The translations under genes and the position numbers were made by a program. From NCBI GenBank assembly GCA_004020365.1, contig SAQR01000017.1:43261-107260 (forward strand): 64,000 nt of DNA, read 5' to 3'. The number at the start of each line of letters is the position of its first letter. The first letter of the stretch is position 1. Shown here in pieces: positions 18,253-26,541 of the stretch. Source of the DNA: Mesorhizobium sp. Its GTDB lineage: Bacteria; Pseudomonadota; Alphaproteobacteria; Rhizobiales; Rhizobiaceae. The notes below the pieces were generated by a model. The model was given only the letters and a program-made list of their open reading frames with translations, was not told where the DNA came from and did no database searches.

Positions 18253-18441
18253 CTACAAATCGCCCGGACCAGGCATGAGACATCCGGGATTGAACAGGCC
18301 TGCCGGATCGAAAGCTGCCTTGATCGCCCTATGAACCTGCCGCTCGCGCTGCATCGGTCCGATCATACGGTCATCCTACAACTGCGCAAGATCCATTCGT
18401 CCTGGGGCCATCATCGCTTCGGCGCCGAAATCCGGGCCCTA
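18253..18441 (-). pseudogene. C-terminal remnant of an FAD-linked oxidase
   Basis: The minus-strand frame ending at TAG 18253-18255 reads AIKAAFDPAGLFNPGCLMPG, the hallmark C-terminal stretch of FAD-binding oxidases of the GlcD/D-2-hydroxyacid dehydrogenase type. Upstream in the same frame are two amber codons (18376-18378 and 18439-18441) and a degraded FGAEAMMAPG segment where such proteins carry a SAEHGxG motif. The rest of the gene is missing. It lies just upstream of the FadR-like regulator, so the lost enzyme may once have belonged to the same catabolic locus. Confidence 0.55.
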
Positions 18442-18760
18442 CCCCGCCGGAGCCGACGCGCTAAACGTGGCAGCCTGGGACATGTTCTTTCATCGGCCTG
18501 AACCCGATTCCAGATCCTTCACCTCCTCAAGAGCCGGTCGGTCAAGACCGCCGAGACGTCTCTGCCGTTGACCTTGAATAGAACCGAAGCTCGTTCCATC
18601 GAAGCCGACGCAGTGACGATCTGCTCCGTCCACCCGCCCCCCTCCAACAACGGATGCCGGTCTCCCTTCGAATAAGGATTGTGTCGAATACATTTCGCTG
18701 ATTAGCTATCTTGCATAAGTCCGGGACAAGATTGGCAAATGTTGTCCGGGGAGGACCGCG
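18442..18760. promoter_or_regulatory. Upstream region of the sugar importer operon
   Basis: About 320 bp with no gene. Near its end, GGACAA (18724-18729) and TTGTCC (18742-18747) make a spaced inverted repeat close to the sugar ATPase start, a plausible operator. GGGGAGG just before the ATG at 18761 is a good ribosome-binding site. Confidence 0.4.
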
Positions 18761-19501
18761 ATGCCGGTGCTTGAGGTTCGCCACGTTTCGAAGAATTTCG
18801 GGGCCATCCAGGCCCTGAGCAACGTCAGCTTCCAGGTGGAGCGAGGCGAAGTCGTGGGTCTGATGGGCGACAACGGCGCCGGCAAGTCCACCGTGGTCAA
18901 GACCGTGGCTGGCAATTTCCCGCCGAGCGACGGCGAAATCGTCGTGGACGGCGAGGTTTGCCATTTCCATAAACCTGTCCAGGCCCGCGCCAAGGGGATC
19001 GAAGTCGTTTATCAAGACCTGGCGCTCGCCGACAATCTGACGGCGGCGCAGAACGTCTTCCTGGGCCGCGAGATCAAGAAAGGCTTCTGGCCGATCAGGG
19101 TGCTTGACAAGCAGGCGATGATCGACCGCTCGGCAGCGCTGTTCAGGGAACTCAAATCGGAAACCAGGCCGCGCGATCTGGTCAAGAAGATGTCCGGTGG
19201 GCAGCGCCAGGCGGTAGCCATTGCGCGAACCCGGCTTTCAAACGCCAAGCTGGTGTTGATGGACGAGCCGACCGCCGCCATCTCGGTGCGCCAGGTGGCG
19301 GAAGTGCTCGAATTGATCCGGCGCCTGAAAGCGCAAGGCGTCGGCGTCATGCTGATCAGCCACCGCATGCCTGACGTTTTTGCCGTCGCAGACCGCATCA
19401 TCGTGCTCAGGCGAGGTTCCAAGGTTGCCGACAAGCACACCGGCAACACATCACCCGAGGAAATCACAGGACTGATAACGGGGGCCATCCGTGGCGAATA
19501 G
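18761..19501 (+). CDS. CUT2 sugar ABC transporter ATPase (FrcA-like, single domain)
   Basis: A 246-residue single nucleotide-binding domain. Walker A is GDNGAGKST, the Q-loop is VVYQDLALADNLTAAQNVFL, the signature reads MSGGQRQAVAIAR, and Walker B is LVLMDEPTAAI. The glutamate-adjacent region keeps the TAA pattern seen in FrcA-like proteins. Length is that of the one-domain CUT2 ATPases (fructose/ribose type), not the roughly 500-residue RbsA form. It is the first gene of an operon with a permease and a binding protein, and it would work as a homodimer. The exact sugar is not determinable from this protein. Confidence 0.88.
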   Translation: MPVLEVRHVSKNFGAIQALSNVSFQVERGEVVGLMGDNGAGKSTVVKTVAGNFPPSDGEIVVDGEVCHFHKPVQARAKGIEVVYQDLALADNLTAAQNVFLGREIKKGFWPIRVLDKQAMIDRSAALFRELKSETRPRDLVKKMSGGQRQAVAIARTRLSNAKLVLMDEPTAAISVRQVAEVLELIRRLKAQGVGVMLISHRMPDVFAVADRIIVLRRGSKVADKHTGNTSPEEITGLITGAIRGE

Positions 19502-19517
19502 TGTTCAGGAGCCGGTT

Positions 19518-20618
19518 ATGGTTCAGCAGTCAGCCGAGAAAGCCGGCCAGCCGGCCATGTCGGACTTCGTTCCGACCAAGGAACAGACAGCTTTCCAACG
19601 GGTGGTCTCAAGTCAGCCCTTCTGGGTGACGATCGCGCTGATCGCGCTGGTCATCTTGATGACGGCGATGGAGCCGAGCTTCGGCACCTCCGAAAACGTC
19701 GCCAATGTGACGCGCAATCTTGCGCCTTTCGGCATCATGGCGCTCGGCATGACGGTCGTCATCATCACCGGCGGCATCGATCTGTCGGTCGGCTCGATCA
19801 TGGGCCTCGTGGTCATCGTCGCCGGTCTGTTCCTCACCTGGCATTATCCCTGGTATGTCGCCTTCGCCATGGGCCTTTTTTCCGGCCTGGCCTGCGGCGC
19901 GGTCAACGGATTTTTTGTCGCCTATGTCGGAATGCCGTCCTTTGTCGTCACCCTCGGCATGCTGTCCGTCGCCCGCTCGCTGGCGGTGGTATTCTCGGCC
20001 AACCAGATGCTCTACCAGTTCGGGCCCGATGCTCCGATCGTCAAGGCGATCGGCCAGGCGAAATGGCCGCGGCATGGACCCGAGGACTGGGCGCCGCACT
20101 GGATACCGGAACTGTCGTCGCAGTTCTGGACCATGGTAATCCTGGCGCTGATTGTCGGCTTCGTGTTCAATTTCACTGCCTGGGCCCGGCATCTGTTCGC
20201 TATCGGCGGCAATGAGGAGGCGGCGCGGCTCACCGGCGTTCCGGTCGACTGGATCAAATTCCAGGCCTACCTTTTCTCGGCCTTCACCGCATCGATCGCC
20301 TCGCTCCTGCTGCTCGGCTACAACGGCTCGGCCATCAATGCCATGGGCCAGGGCTATGAACTGCGCGTCATTGCGGCGACAGTCATTGGCGGCGCCAGCC
20401 TGATGGGCGGCGCCGGCACGGCCTTCGGTGCGGTCATCGGTTCGGCGTTCCTCGAAGTGATCAGGAATGCGCTGCTGATGGCCGGCATCGATTCAAACTG
20501 GCAGGGTGCCTTCGTCGGCGCCTTCATCGTTCTCGCGGTTCTTTTGGGCATGCAAACCGGTGGCAAGTCGATCCTCGCCGCGTCGCTGGCAGTCCTAATG
20601 CCCAAAAAAAGCCGCTAG
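19518..20618 (+). CDS. CUT2 sugar ABC transporter permease (FrcC/RbsC-like)
   Basis: A 366-residue inner-membrane permease. The family signatures are FGIMALGMTVVIITGGIDLS followed by VGSIMGL, and LTGVPVDWIKFQAYLFSAFT with the coupling helix before it (FAIGGNEEAARL). GTG at 19491 is an alternative start overlapping the ATPase gene by 11 bases, but the ATG at 19518 with AGGAG six bases upstream is better. About ten membrane helices are visible. The loop between 20010 and 20120 (QAKWPRHGPEDWAPHWIPEL) is a distinctive periplasmic insertion. It partners the ATPase and binding protein. Confidence 0.88.
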   Translation: MVQQSAEKAGQPAMSDFVPTKEQTAFQRVVSSQPFWVTIALIALVILMTAMEPSFGTSENVANVTRNLAPFGIMALGMTVVIITGGIDLSVGSIMGLVVIVAGLFLTWHYPWYVAFAMGLFSGLACGAVNGFFVAYVGMPSFVVTLGMLSVARSLAVVFSANQMLYQFGPDAPIVKAIGQAKWPRHGPEDWAPHWIPELSSQFWTMVILALIVGFVFNFTAWARHLFAIGGNEEAARLTGVPVDWIKFQAYLFSAFTASIASLLLLGYNGSAINAMGQGYELRVIAATVIGGASLMGGAGTAFGAVIGSAFLEVIRNALLMAGIDSNWQGAFVGAFIVLAVLLGMQTGGKSILAASLAVLMPKKSR

Positions 20619-20671
20619 AAACCCGCCGGCGGGAGGCCTGCGGGACATCACAGCAAGGAGGAGAACTTCAC

Positions 20672-21676
20672 ATGAAGAAACATCTGCTGACGGCGGCTGT
20701 CGCGCTTGGCGCCATGGTGCTCGCCGTTTCCGGTGCCGAGGCGAAATATACCTTCGCCCTGGTGCCGAAGAACATGAACAATCCATTCTTCGACCAGGCA
20801 CGCGACGGCTGCAAGAAGGCCGAAGCCGAATCGAATGGTGCCCTGGAGTGCATGTATATTGGCCCCGGCGAGCATGGCGGCGGCGACGAGCAGGTACAGA
20901 TCGTGCAGGATCTCGTGGCCAAGAGGGTGGACGGCATCGCCGTGTCGCCATCGAACGCTGCGGCGATGGCGGTTGCGCTGCAGGCGGCCAAGGACGCCGG
21001 CATTCCGGTCCTCACCTGGGACTCCGATCTGCTGCCCGAGAACAAGGACCTGCGCGTCGCCTATATCGGCACGCACAATTATGAGATCGGCGTGAACCTC
21101 GCCAAGCTTGCCATGCAGATCAAGCCCAAAGGCGGCACGATCTGTATCCAGTCGGGCGGCGCGGCGGCGGCCAACCACAATGAGCGCATGCAGGGCATTC
21201 GCGACACGCTTTCGGGGACCAAATCGGCTGCCTCACCCGGCGACCGCCTGACCGGACAGAACGGCTGGACCGAAATCGAGGGCTGCCCACTCTACACCGA
21301 CGACGACTTCCCGCGCTCGGTGCAGCAGTTCGAGGACATCATGGCGAAAAACCCGAACCTCGACGCGTTCATCCCAACCGGCGGCTTCCCGCAGTTCATC
21401 CCCGATGCCAACCGCGCCGCGGTCGGACCGTACAAGGACAAGATCGCCTCGAAGGCCCTGGCCCTGGTCGTCGCCGACACGCTTCCCGTGCAGATCGACC
21501 AGATGAAGGAAGGGTTCTCGCTTGGCCAGGTCGGCCAGCGGCCGTTCGAAATGGGTTACAAGACGATGATGGCCCTGAAGGACATGAAGGATGGCAAGGC
21601 TCCACCGACCGATCCGACCTACACCGGCCTTGACATTTGCACGCCGGAGACAGCGGATACCTGCATCGCCAAATAG
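20672..21676 (+). CDS. CUT2 sugar-binding periplasmic protein (FrcB/RbsB-like)
   Basis: 334 residues, with a signal peptide (LTAAVALGAMVLAVSGAEA). The periplasmic-binding-protein type 1 fold shows LVPKNMNNPFFDQARDGCKK, VDGIAVSPSNAAAMAVALQA, and GIPVLTWDSDLL. Two cysteines near the C terminus (LDICTPETADTCIAK) may form a disulfide. AAGGAGGAG precedes the ATG. It would deliver sugar to the permease encoded just upstream. A strong intrinsic terminator follows 20 bases after the stop codon. Ligand identity is unknown; the following dehydrogenase suggests a sugar or sugar acid. Confidence 0.88.
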   Translation: MKKHLLTAAVALGAMVLAVSGAEAKYTFALVPKNMNNPFFDQARDGCKKAEAESNGALECMYIGPGEHGGGDEQVQIVQDLVAKRVDGIAVSPSNAAAMAVALQAAKDAGIPVLTWDSDLLPENKDLRVAYIGTHNYEIGVNLAKLAMQIKPKGGTICIQSGGAAAANHNERMQGIRDTLSGTKSAASPGDRLTGQNGWTEIEGCPLYTDDDFPRSVQQFEDIMAKNPNLDAFIPTGGFPQFIPDANRAAVGPYKDKIASKALALVVADTLPVQIDQMKEGFSLGQVGQRPFEMGYKTMMALKDMKDGKAPPTDPTYTGLDICTPETADTCIAK

Positions 21677-21696
21677 CGCTCCAAATAGCCTTATTG

Positions 21697-21721
21697 GGCG
21701 GGAGGAAACTCCCGCCTTTTT
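21697..21721 (+). terminator. Rho-independent terminator of the sugar importer operon
   Basis: GGCGGGAG (21697-21704), a GAAA tetraloop, and CTCCCGCC (21709-21716) form a perfect 8-bp stem followed by five T residues. It lies 20 bases after the binding-protein stop codon. Confidence 0.85.
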
Positions 21722-21752
21722 CCATAGCCCGCCCTTTTCTTAGGGGATATCA

Positions 21753-22502
21753 ATGTCGGAATTGTTCTCGCTCAACGGCCGTGTCGCGTTGGTCACCGGT
21801 GCTTCGCGTGGTCTCGGCTTCGCCATGGCCAAGGCACTTGCGGAAAACGGCGCGACGGTGATCGTCAATGCCCGCGATCCGGCCGCGCTGTCTGCGGCGG
21901 CCGAAAGGATCGGTGCCGAAGCCTCGCCGTTCGATGTCACCGACGCGGCGATCTCGAGGGCGTCGCTCGAAGGGATCGTCGAACGCCACGGCCATCTCGA
22001 TATTCTGGTCAACAACGCCGGCATCCAGCATCGAAGTCCGTTGGTCGAATGGCAGGACGAGGATTTCGAGCATGTGATTGCCGTCAACCTCTCGGCCTGC
22101 TTCCGCATGATGCGCGACGCGGTGCGCCTGATGCTGCCAAACAAGTTCGGGCGCATAATAAACACCGGATCGGTTGCGGCGATTCTTGGCCGTCCCACCA
22201 TTCACGCCTATGTGGCGGCAAAGGCGGGCCTGCACGGGCTGACACGCTCGACCGCCGCTGAACTGGGCCGTCACGGCATCACCGTCAACGCGATCGCCCC
22301 CGGCTATTTCGCCACTGAGCTCAATACCGCACTTATGAACGACGAGGCCTTCACCAAATGGGTCGAGGCACGAACCCCGGCGGGCCGCTGGGCCCAGCCT
22401 GAGGAGCTCGGCGGAGCCGTGGTGTTTCTCGCCTCCGACGCTGCCGCCTACGTCAACGGACATGTCCTGGCCATTGACGGTGGGCTATCGGTTTCGCTTT
22501 GA
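21753..22502 (+). CDS. SDR oxidoreductase, gluconate 5-dehydrogenase-like
   Basis: A 249-residue classical short-chain dehydrogenase. The cofactor motif is TGASRGLG, then NNAG (ILVNNAGIQHR), the catalytic Ser in IINTGSVAAI, and Tyr/Lys in HAYVAAKAGL. The C-terminal DGGLSVSL is typical. The NARD segment after beta-2 suggests NADP(H) or mixed use. It most resembles gluconate 5-dehydrogenases/idnO-type enzymes that interconvert gluconate and 5-ketogluconate. It lies 76 bp after the sugar importer but beyond that operon's terminator, so it probably has partial readthrough or its own promoter. The function assignment is tentative within the SDR family. Confidence 0.82.
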   Translation: MSELFSLNGRVALVTGASRGLGFAMAKALAENGATVIVNARDPAALSAAAERIGAEASPFDVTDAAISRASLEGIVERHGHLDILVNNAGIQHRSPLVEWQDEDFEHVIAVNLSACFRMMRDAVRLMLPNKFGRIINTGSVAAILGRPTIHAYVAAKAGLHGLTRSTAAELGRHGITVNAIAPGYFATELNTALMNDEAFTKWVEARTPAGRWAQPEELGGAVVFLASDAAAYVNGHVLAIDGGLSVSL

Positions 22503-22966
22503 CCTGCGAAGTGCCCTTCAGGAAAATTTCAGCCGGGCGACAACTGTGCGGGCAGGGCGTGCCTGCTGGCCGGTGAAACGACGAGCTGCTGAGTGGCCCA
22601 ATCCCATGCGCGCATGAGGCCGACGCCACGCATTTGAATGAGCGCCGTTCTGCAGCCACCGACGGTTCGATTTCGCAGCGCGCTATTTCGAGGTTTAGCC
22701 GCATGGATGCTTGATGCCGCCGGTATTTCATTCCACACACCGGTTACGATGAAGGACGACATACGGGATCGGCGCCTTGTATTCAGGTGGGCTTTGCCTG
22801 CCTCCGCTGCCTGCATTTGCTTGCTGCCACTCTTCTTTTCTCCGCGCTGCCGGTATCGCCCTCGCAGCCGCAGAAGGAGCAGGCCATCGGGGTGGATCTG
22901 GTGCCACCGCGATGCTGATGCGACGAAAGTGATGTCGTTCGCCTTCCGTGTCGGAGATCCGGTGCC
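22503..22966. other. Gap between SDR gene and methyltransferase pseudogene
   Basis: About 460 bp. Open frames occur on both strands but have no good start signals and no recognisable protein sequence. The missing N-terminal codons of the adjacent pseudogene would be expected at the right edge, but only weak similarity to such a start is seen. Confidence 0.35.
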
Positions 22967-23719
22967 ATGGGCCGCTGGAGCCAAAGACTCGCGCCCTTGT
23001 TCATCGACTTCGCGGGTCTTGCCGACGGCGAAAAGATCCTCGACGTCGGTTGCGGTACCGGCAGCCTGACCTTCGCGCTCGTCAAGGCCGCCGATCTCCA
23101 CGAGGTCGCCGCGATCGACTAGTCGGCCGTTTTCGTCGAGGAGGCAATCCGGCGTAACACCGATCCGCGGATAAAAATCCGGCAGGCGGATGCCTGCGCC
23201 CTGCCCTTTGATGACGGCGGGTTCGACCGCGCGCTGGCGCTGCTCGTGCTCCATTTCGTCCCCGAAGCCGGCAAGGCAGTCGCCGAGATGCGCCGCGTCG
23301 TGCGGCCGGGCGGCGTCGTCGCGGCCACCGTATGGGACCATCTCGGCGGCATGCCGGGGATGCGCATGATGGTGGACACGGTGGCGGTACTCAGCGACGG
23401 CGGGCGCCAGCTGCGCGCCCGCTACTGCACCCAGCCGATGATGCAGCCGGGCGAAATGAAACGGACTTTTGTCGAGCAGGGTCTCCGGGACGTCACGGAA
23501 ACGCAGCTGATGATCCGCATGGACTATCAAAACTTCGACGATTACTGGGCGCCGATTGCCGCCGGCGAAGGGCCGCTTGGCAAATATGTGGCCACGCTCG
23601 ATCCAGAAGAACGGGTGCGCACTGACGACGCCATGCGCGACGCCTATGAGGCTGGCCGGCCCGACGGTCCGAGGTCCTTTGCGAATGTCGCTTGGGCCTG
23701 CCGGGGTATCGTTGCCTGA
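22967..23719 (+). pseudogene. SAM-dependent methyltransferase disrupted by an amber codon
   Basis: In one frame from 22967 the DNA encodes MGRWSQRLAPLFIDFAGLAD, then motif I ILDVGCGTGSLTFALVK, then AAID. A TAG at 23120-23122 interrupts it, after which the same frame continues SAVFVEEAIRRNTDPRIKIR, then CALPFDDGGFDRALALLVLH and the rest, to 23719. No frameshift is needed: only one codon is wrong. The intact paralogue at 35273-36079 has the matching SYDLYMGRWSRQIAP start, and at the stop position it reads SIDPSEGF, which shows that about 20 N-terminal residues are also absent or degraded here. An ATG within the second half (23246) could still yield a truncated protein without the SAM motif. Confidence 0.82.
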
Positions 23720-23727
23720 CGGTAACG

Positions 23728-24303
23728 CTAGGCGATTCCGTAAACCAGCCCGAGGCGTCCGTCCGAAAGCCGCTCAACCTTCCGCAGTTCGAGCCCACGA
23801 CGAATTTTCGCCGCACCAAACAGCGCCTTCCCTTCGCCGACGAGCAGCGGATAGACGATCAGCCGCAGTTCATCCACCAGCCCGGCATCGATAAGGCTCG
23901 CGGTCATTCGCGCACCGCCCATGAGATAGATGTCCTTGCCCGGCTGCTGCTTGAGGGCAGCGATGTCTTCGAGGCTCCGCACGAGGCGCGTCTTTGGCCA
24001 AAGCGCCGCAATCATCGTGTTCGACAGCACATAATGCGGCGTCTGTTCGGCAAAGCGGGCCCATTCGAGCTCCGCCGGCGTCGGCAGTTTGCCGGTCATC
24101 GGCAGCGGCTGGTCCGGCTCGCTCTGGATCGCGCTCCAGTAGCGCTCGTAGCCGGCGTACATGACGCTGCCGAGCAGGCAGGCATCGATTTGCGGCGTCA
24201 GCCCATAGTCCTCCGACCACGCGTCGACCCAGTCGGCAAAACCCTCGGGCCCCTCCATCTTGCCGTCGAGGGAAATCTTCATTCCGGCGATCAATCTGCG
24301 CAT
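23728..24303 (-). CDS. Dihydrofolate-reductase-family protein (RibD C-terminal fold)
   Basis: 191 residues of the RibD_C/DHFR-like family: MRRLIAGMKISLDGKMEG at the N terminus, LLGSVMYAGYERYW in the middle, IYLMGGARMTASLIDAGLVD near the NADP-binding loop, and LRLIVYPLLVGEGKALF. Members reduce uncharacterised substrates using NADPH. The ATG at 24303 with GGAGG five bases upstream is preferred over starts at 24333 and 24312. It is the last gene of an ArsR/SRPBCC/DHFR-like cassette, a common combination in Rhizobiales. Confidence 0.82.
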   Translation of the reverse strand: MRRLIAGMKISLDGKMEGPEGFADWVDAWSEDYGLTPQIDACLLGSVMYAGYERYWSAIQSEPDQPLPMTGKLPTPAELEWARFAEQTPHYVLSNTMIAALWPKTRLVRSLEDIAALKQQPGKDIYLMGGARMTASLIDAGLVDELRLIVYPLLVGEGKALFGAAKIRRGLELRKVERLSDGRLGLVYGIA

Positions 24304-24425
24304 GACGTCCTCCATCAGGCTTGCCCGAGGCAAGCCCGTTTCATCGTTTCATCGTTCTTGGTGTGCGGGCCTCCACGGGCGGATGCCGGTGGAAGGCTGG
24401 CGGTGACTTAGCCGACGCGATCGTG

Positions 24426-24959
24426 TCAGGCCGGCAGGCGGCGGTCGTATTCTGCCCGCAGGCGGCTCCAGCCGTCCCAGAACGAGGTCGGCGTCTTGCC
24501 GGCGAGGCGGGCGGCCAGCATGTCGAGGTGCATGTGCCAGCCGGCGGTGACGTTGAGCTGGATTGCGCGTTCCGGCAGCCGGCGATGGATGACGGTGAGC
24601 AGCACATCATTTCCCTTCGGCTCCAGCAGGAAAGAAACCCCGCCGGTGTTTCCCCAGGTGATGGCGAGCTTGTAAGGTTGATCGAGCTCGGTGATCCGCC
24701 CCTCCATCCGATGCTCTTCGGGAAAGCCCGCGGGGCGCTGGCCGGGCGGATCGGTCAGTTCGTCGTTACGCCAGACCAGCTCGAACGAGGTGCCGGCCTT
24801 CATTTCCATCTGGCCCGCAGCCATCCACTGCCGGCGCAGGTCACTCTCGGTGAGATAGGCCCAGACCCGCTCGATCGGACCGGGCAAAAGCCGCTGGATG
24901 GTGAACGTGGCGGGCTCGGTCAGCTCGCCATAGGCTTCGATGGTTTTCATCTGGTTCAT
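24426..24959 (-). CDS. SRPBCC-domain protein (AHSA1/START-like)
   Basis: 177 residues forming a helix-grip hydrophobic pocket: FTIQRLLPGPIERVWAYLTE, DLRRQWMAAGQMEMKAGTSF, and WDGWSRLRAEYDRRL near the C terminus. Members bind lipids or aromatic ligands. Its start overlaps the stop codon of the ArsR gene by four bases (24956-24959), so the two proteins are translated together. In this recurring gene pair the regulator probably controls the SRPBCC protein. The ligand is unknown. Confidence 0.83.
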   Translation of the reverse strand: MNQMKTIEAYGELTEPATFTIQRLLPGPIERVWAYLTESDLRRQWMAAGQMEMKAGTSFELVWRNDELTDPPGQRPAGFPEEHRMEGRITELDQPYKLAITWGNTGGVSFLLEPKGNDVLLTVIHRRLPERAIQLNVTAGWHMHLDMLAARLAGKTPTSFWDGWSRLRAEYDRRLPA

Positions 24960-25363
24960 TGGTCGTCTCCTTCTTTGGAATTGGGCGATTTCCTGGGATC
25001 ATCCCGGGCCCAGGAATCACCTGGGGCTTTGCCTGGGTCCTGCTCGCGAAGCAAACGCTCGAGGACGTCGAGACGGTTGGTCCAGAAGCGCTCGTAGAAG
25101 CCGAGCCATTGGTGGGCGCTGGCCAGCGGTCCGGGTTCGAGGCGGCACAGATGCGTGCGGCCCCTCACCTCGCGACGAATAAGCCCTGCATTCTCCAGCG
25201 TCTTGATGTGCTTGGAGGCGGCCGCCAATGACATGGCGAACGGTTCCGCCAACTGGCTCACCGTTCGCTCGCCGTCGGCGAGGTCGCGAAGCATGTGCCG
25301 GCGGGTGGCGTCGCCAAGGGCGTGAAAAACCGCGTCGATCTGGGGCATTTCTAATTCAACCAT
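24956..25363 (-). CDS. ArsR-family winged-helix regulator
   Basis: 135 residues. The winged helix is FHALGDATRRHMLRDLADGE, then VSQLAEPFAMSLAAASKHIK with the wing GLIRREVRGRTHLCRLEP. No metal-binding CVC motif is present, as usual for the SRPBCC-linked branch. The start ATG at 25363 lies inside an inverted repeat; an upstream frame extension to 25468 would place the operators inside coding sequence and is rejected. It probably represses its own operon (ArsR-SRPBCC-DHFR-like). Confidence 0.87.
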   Translation of the reverse strand: MVELEMPQIDAVFHALGDATRRHMLRDLADGERTVSQLAEPFAMSLAAASKHIKTLENAGLIRREVRGRTHLCRLEPGPLASAHQWLGFYERFWTNRLDVLERLLREQDPGKAPGDSWARDDPRKSPNSKEGDDQ

Positions 25364-25373
25364 GTAGTTGAAT
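25354..25373 (-). promoter_or_regulatory. Inverted repeat over the ArsR start codon
   Basis: ATTCAAC (25354-25360), a six-base spacer holding the start codon, and GTTGAAT (25367-25373) make a perfect 7-bp palindrome. A second palindrome with the same half-site core lies 22 bases away. Both fit autoregulation by the ArsR protein. Confidence 0.55.
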
Positions 25374-25395
25374 ATAGAGACACGCTTTCGAATTG

Positions 25396-25411
25396 TCAAC
25401 CGATTGGTTGA
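25396..25411 (-). promoter_or_regulatory. Second ArsR-type inverted repeat
   Basis: TCAACC (25396-25401), GATT, and GGTTGA (25406-25411) form a perfect 6-bp inverted repeat. The GTTGAA core is shared with the palindrome at 25354. It sits upstream of the ArsR gene, where its promoter should be. Confidence 0.5.
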
Positions 25412-25510
25412 ATTATCTTGGAAGGGAGCTCCACAGGCGGCCTGCGGCAATCGAGGACATTCAGCCACTGCAAGACCACCGACATGGTCACTGCGGCGGA
25501 AGCGGTACCT

Positions 25511-26146
25511 TCACTTGCCTTCGAAAAAAGTATGAATCGAGACTTCCAGCTTTTCGATGAGTTGAGGATTATGGCAGCTTCCAGCCCAGATCAGGGCGTT
25601 CAGTCTCATATCCTTGTTGAGAAAGTTCATTTTTCGTGAATCAAGCAGGTATCCCGCGACCTCGTAGTGCCGTCCCTTGATAGCCTCGATAAGCGCGTTG
25701 TTTCTTCCAGTCTTGTCAGTAAGATTCACGTCGGCGCCATTCTCGACAAGCAACTTGACGACATCCAGATGCCCGTTCTTTGCTGCTTCAATAAGGGCCG
25801 TTCTGCCGTAGTAGTCGGCTCTTGCATCGATCTCTATTTCCGGATGTTTCACGAGGGCTAAAATAGAGGCGTAGTGGCCCTTGGCCGAAGCAAGGCTCAA
25901 AGGCGTGCTCTTCCATTTGTTTCTGGAATTCACATCGATTGCTGGGTGTTTGATCAACGCCTCGACCGCCGCAGTGCGGGCATTGAGGGCTGCGAGATGA
26001 AGGGCTGACCAGCCGCCTCCGTCCGCCTCGTTGACATTGGCGCCGGCCGCCAATTCCGCTCGAACGGCCTCCGCATCGCCGCTTTCTGCCGCGAGCAGCA
26101 GATTCGACCAACCTCTCGCCTCTTCGGCTTCCAAGCTCTCGGTCAA
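25511..26146 (-). CDS. Ankyrin-repeat protein
   Basis: 211 residues made almost entirely of ankyrin repeats, about five: GWSNLLLAAESGDAEAVRAE, GWSALHLAALNARTAAVEAL, STPLSLASAKGHYASILALV, RTALIEAAKNGHLDVVKLLV, and NALIEAIKGRHYEVAGYLLD. There is no signal peptide, membrane helix or enzymatic domain, so it is probably a cytoplasmic protein-protein binding scaffold. The start is TTG at 26146 with GGGAGG upstream; no ATG begins the first repeat. The last repeat is degenerate. Base composition is slightly more AT-rich than its neighbours. The partner is unknown. Confidence 0.8.
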   Translation of the reverse strand: MTESLEAEEARGWSNLLLAAESGDAEAVRAELAAGANVNEADGGGWSALHLAALNARTAAVEALIKHPAIDVNSRNKWKSTPLSLASAKGHYASILALVKHPEIEIDARADYYGRTALIEAAKNGHLDVVKLLVENGADVNLTDKTGRNNALIEAIKGRHYEVAGYLLDSRKMNFLNKDMRLNALIWAGSCHNPQLIEKLEVSIHTFFEGK

Positions 26147-26541
26147 TGCGGTCGCCTCCCCGAATGCTCCCTGCAGGATACCATTGTTCCGGTTCGGCCG
26201 ACATCCACCGAATGACCGGCTTCCATCGAAAAGCCTTTCTCATTCGACGGTGTCCGCAAATACCATCCGCGAGGGGAAGAAGGAGAAGATAGCGAACCTG
26301 AGCTTGAGCGAGAGGCATGATGCCTTTGAGTGCCTGACCTAAGAGCGCGACGGCGCCCGACTGACTTCACTCGCAAGCAGAGTGGCGAGGACACCGAAGT
26401 CGGACTGGCTCGTTGGTATTGGCATGGAAGTTGGACCGCTGGGCTGAAGCAGGCCCCTGATCAAAGCGGAACTGGCCGATATCCTCCGGCAGCGGCGGCC
26501 GATAAGACGAACAGGAAGCGCGCACCCTATCGAGACAGATC
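26147..26541. other. Intergenic region between divergent genes
   Basis: About 395 bp separating the ankyrin gene from the MFS gene; it should hold both promoters. No recognisable gene, repeat or terminator. Confidence 0.4.

Noticed and set aside
23120-23122. TAG read as pyrrolysine or other recoding.
   Set aside because: No tRNA-Pyl or accessory genes here, and alphaproteobacteria of this type do not use it; a nonsense mutation is simpler.
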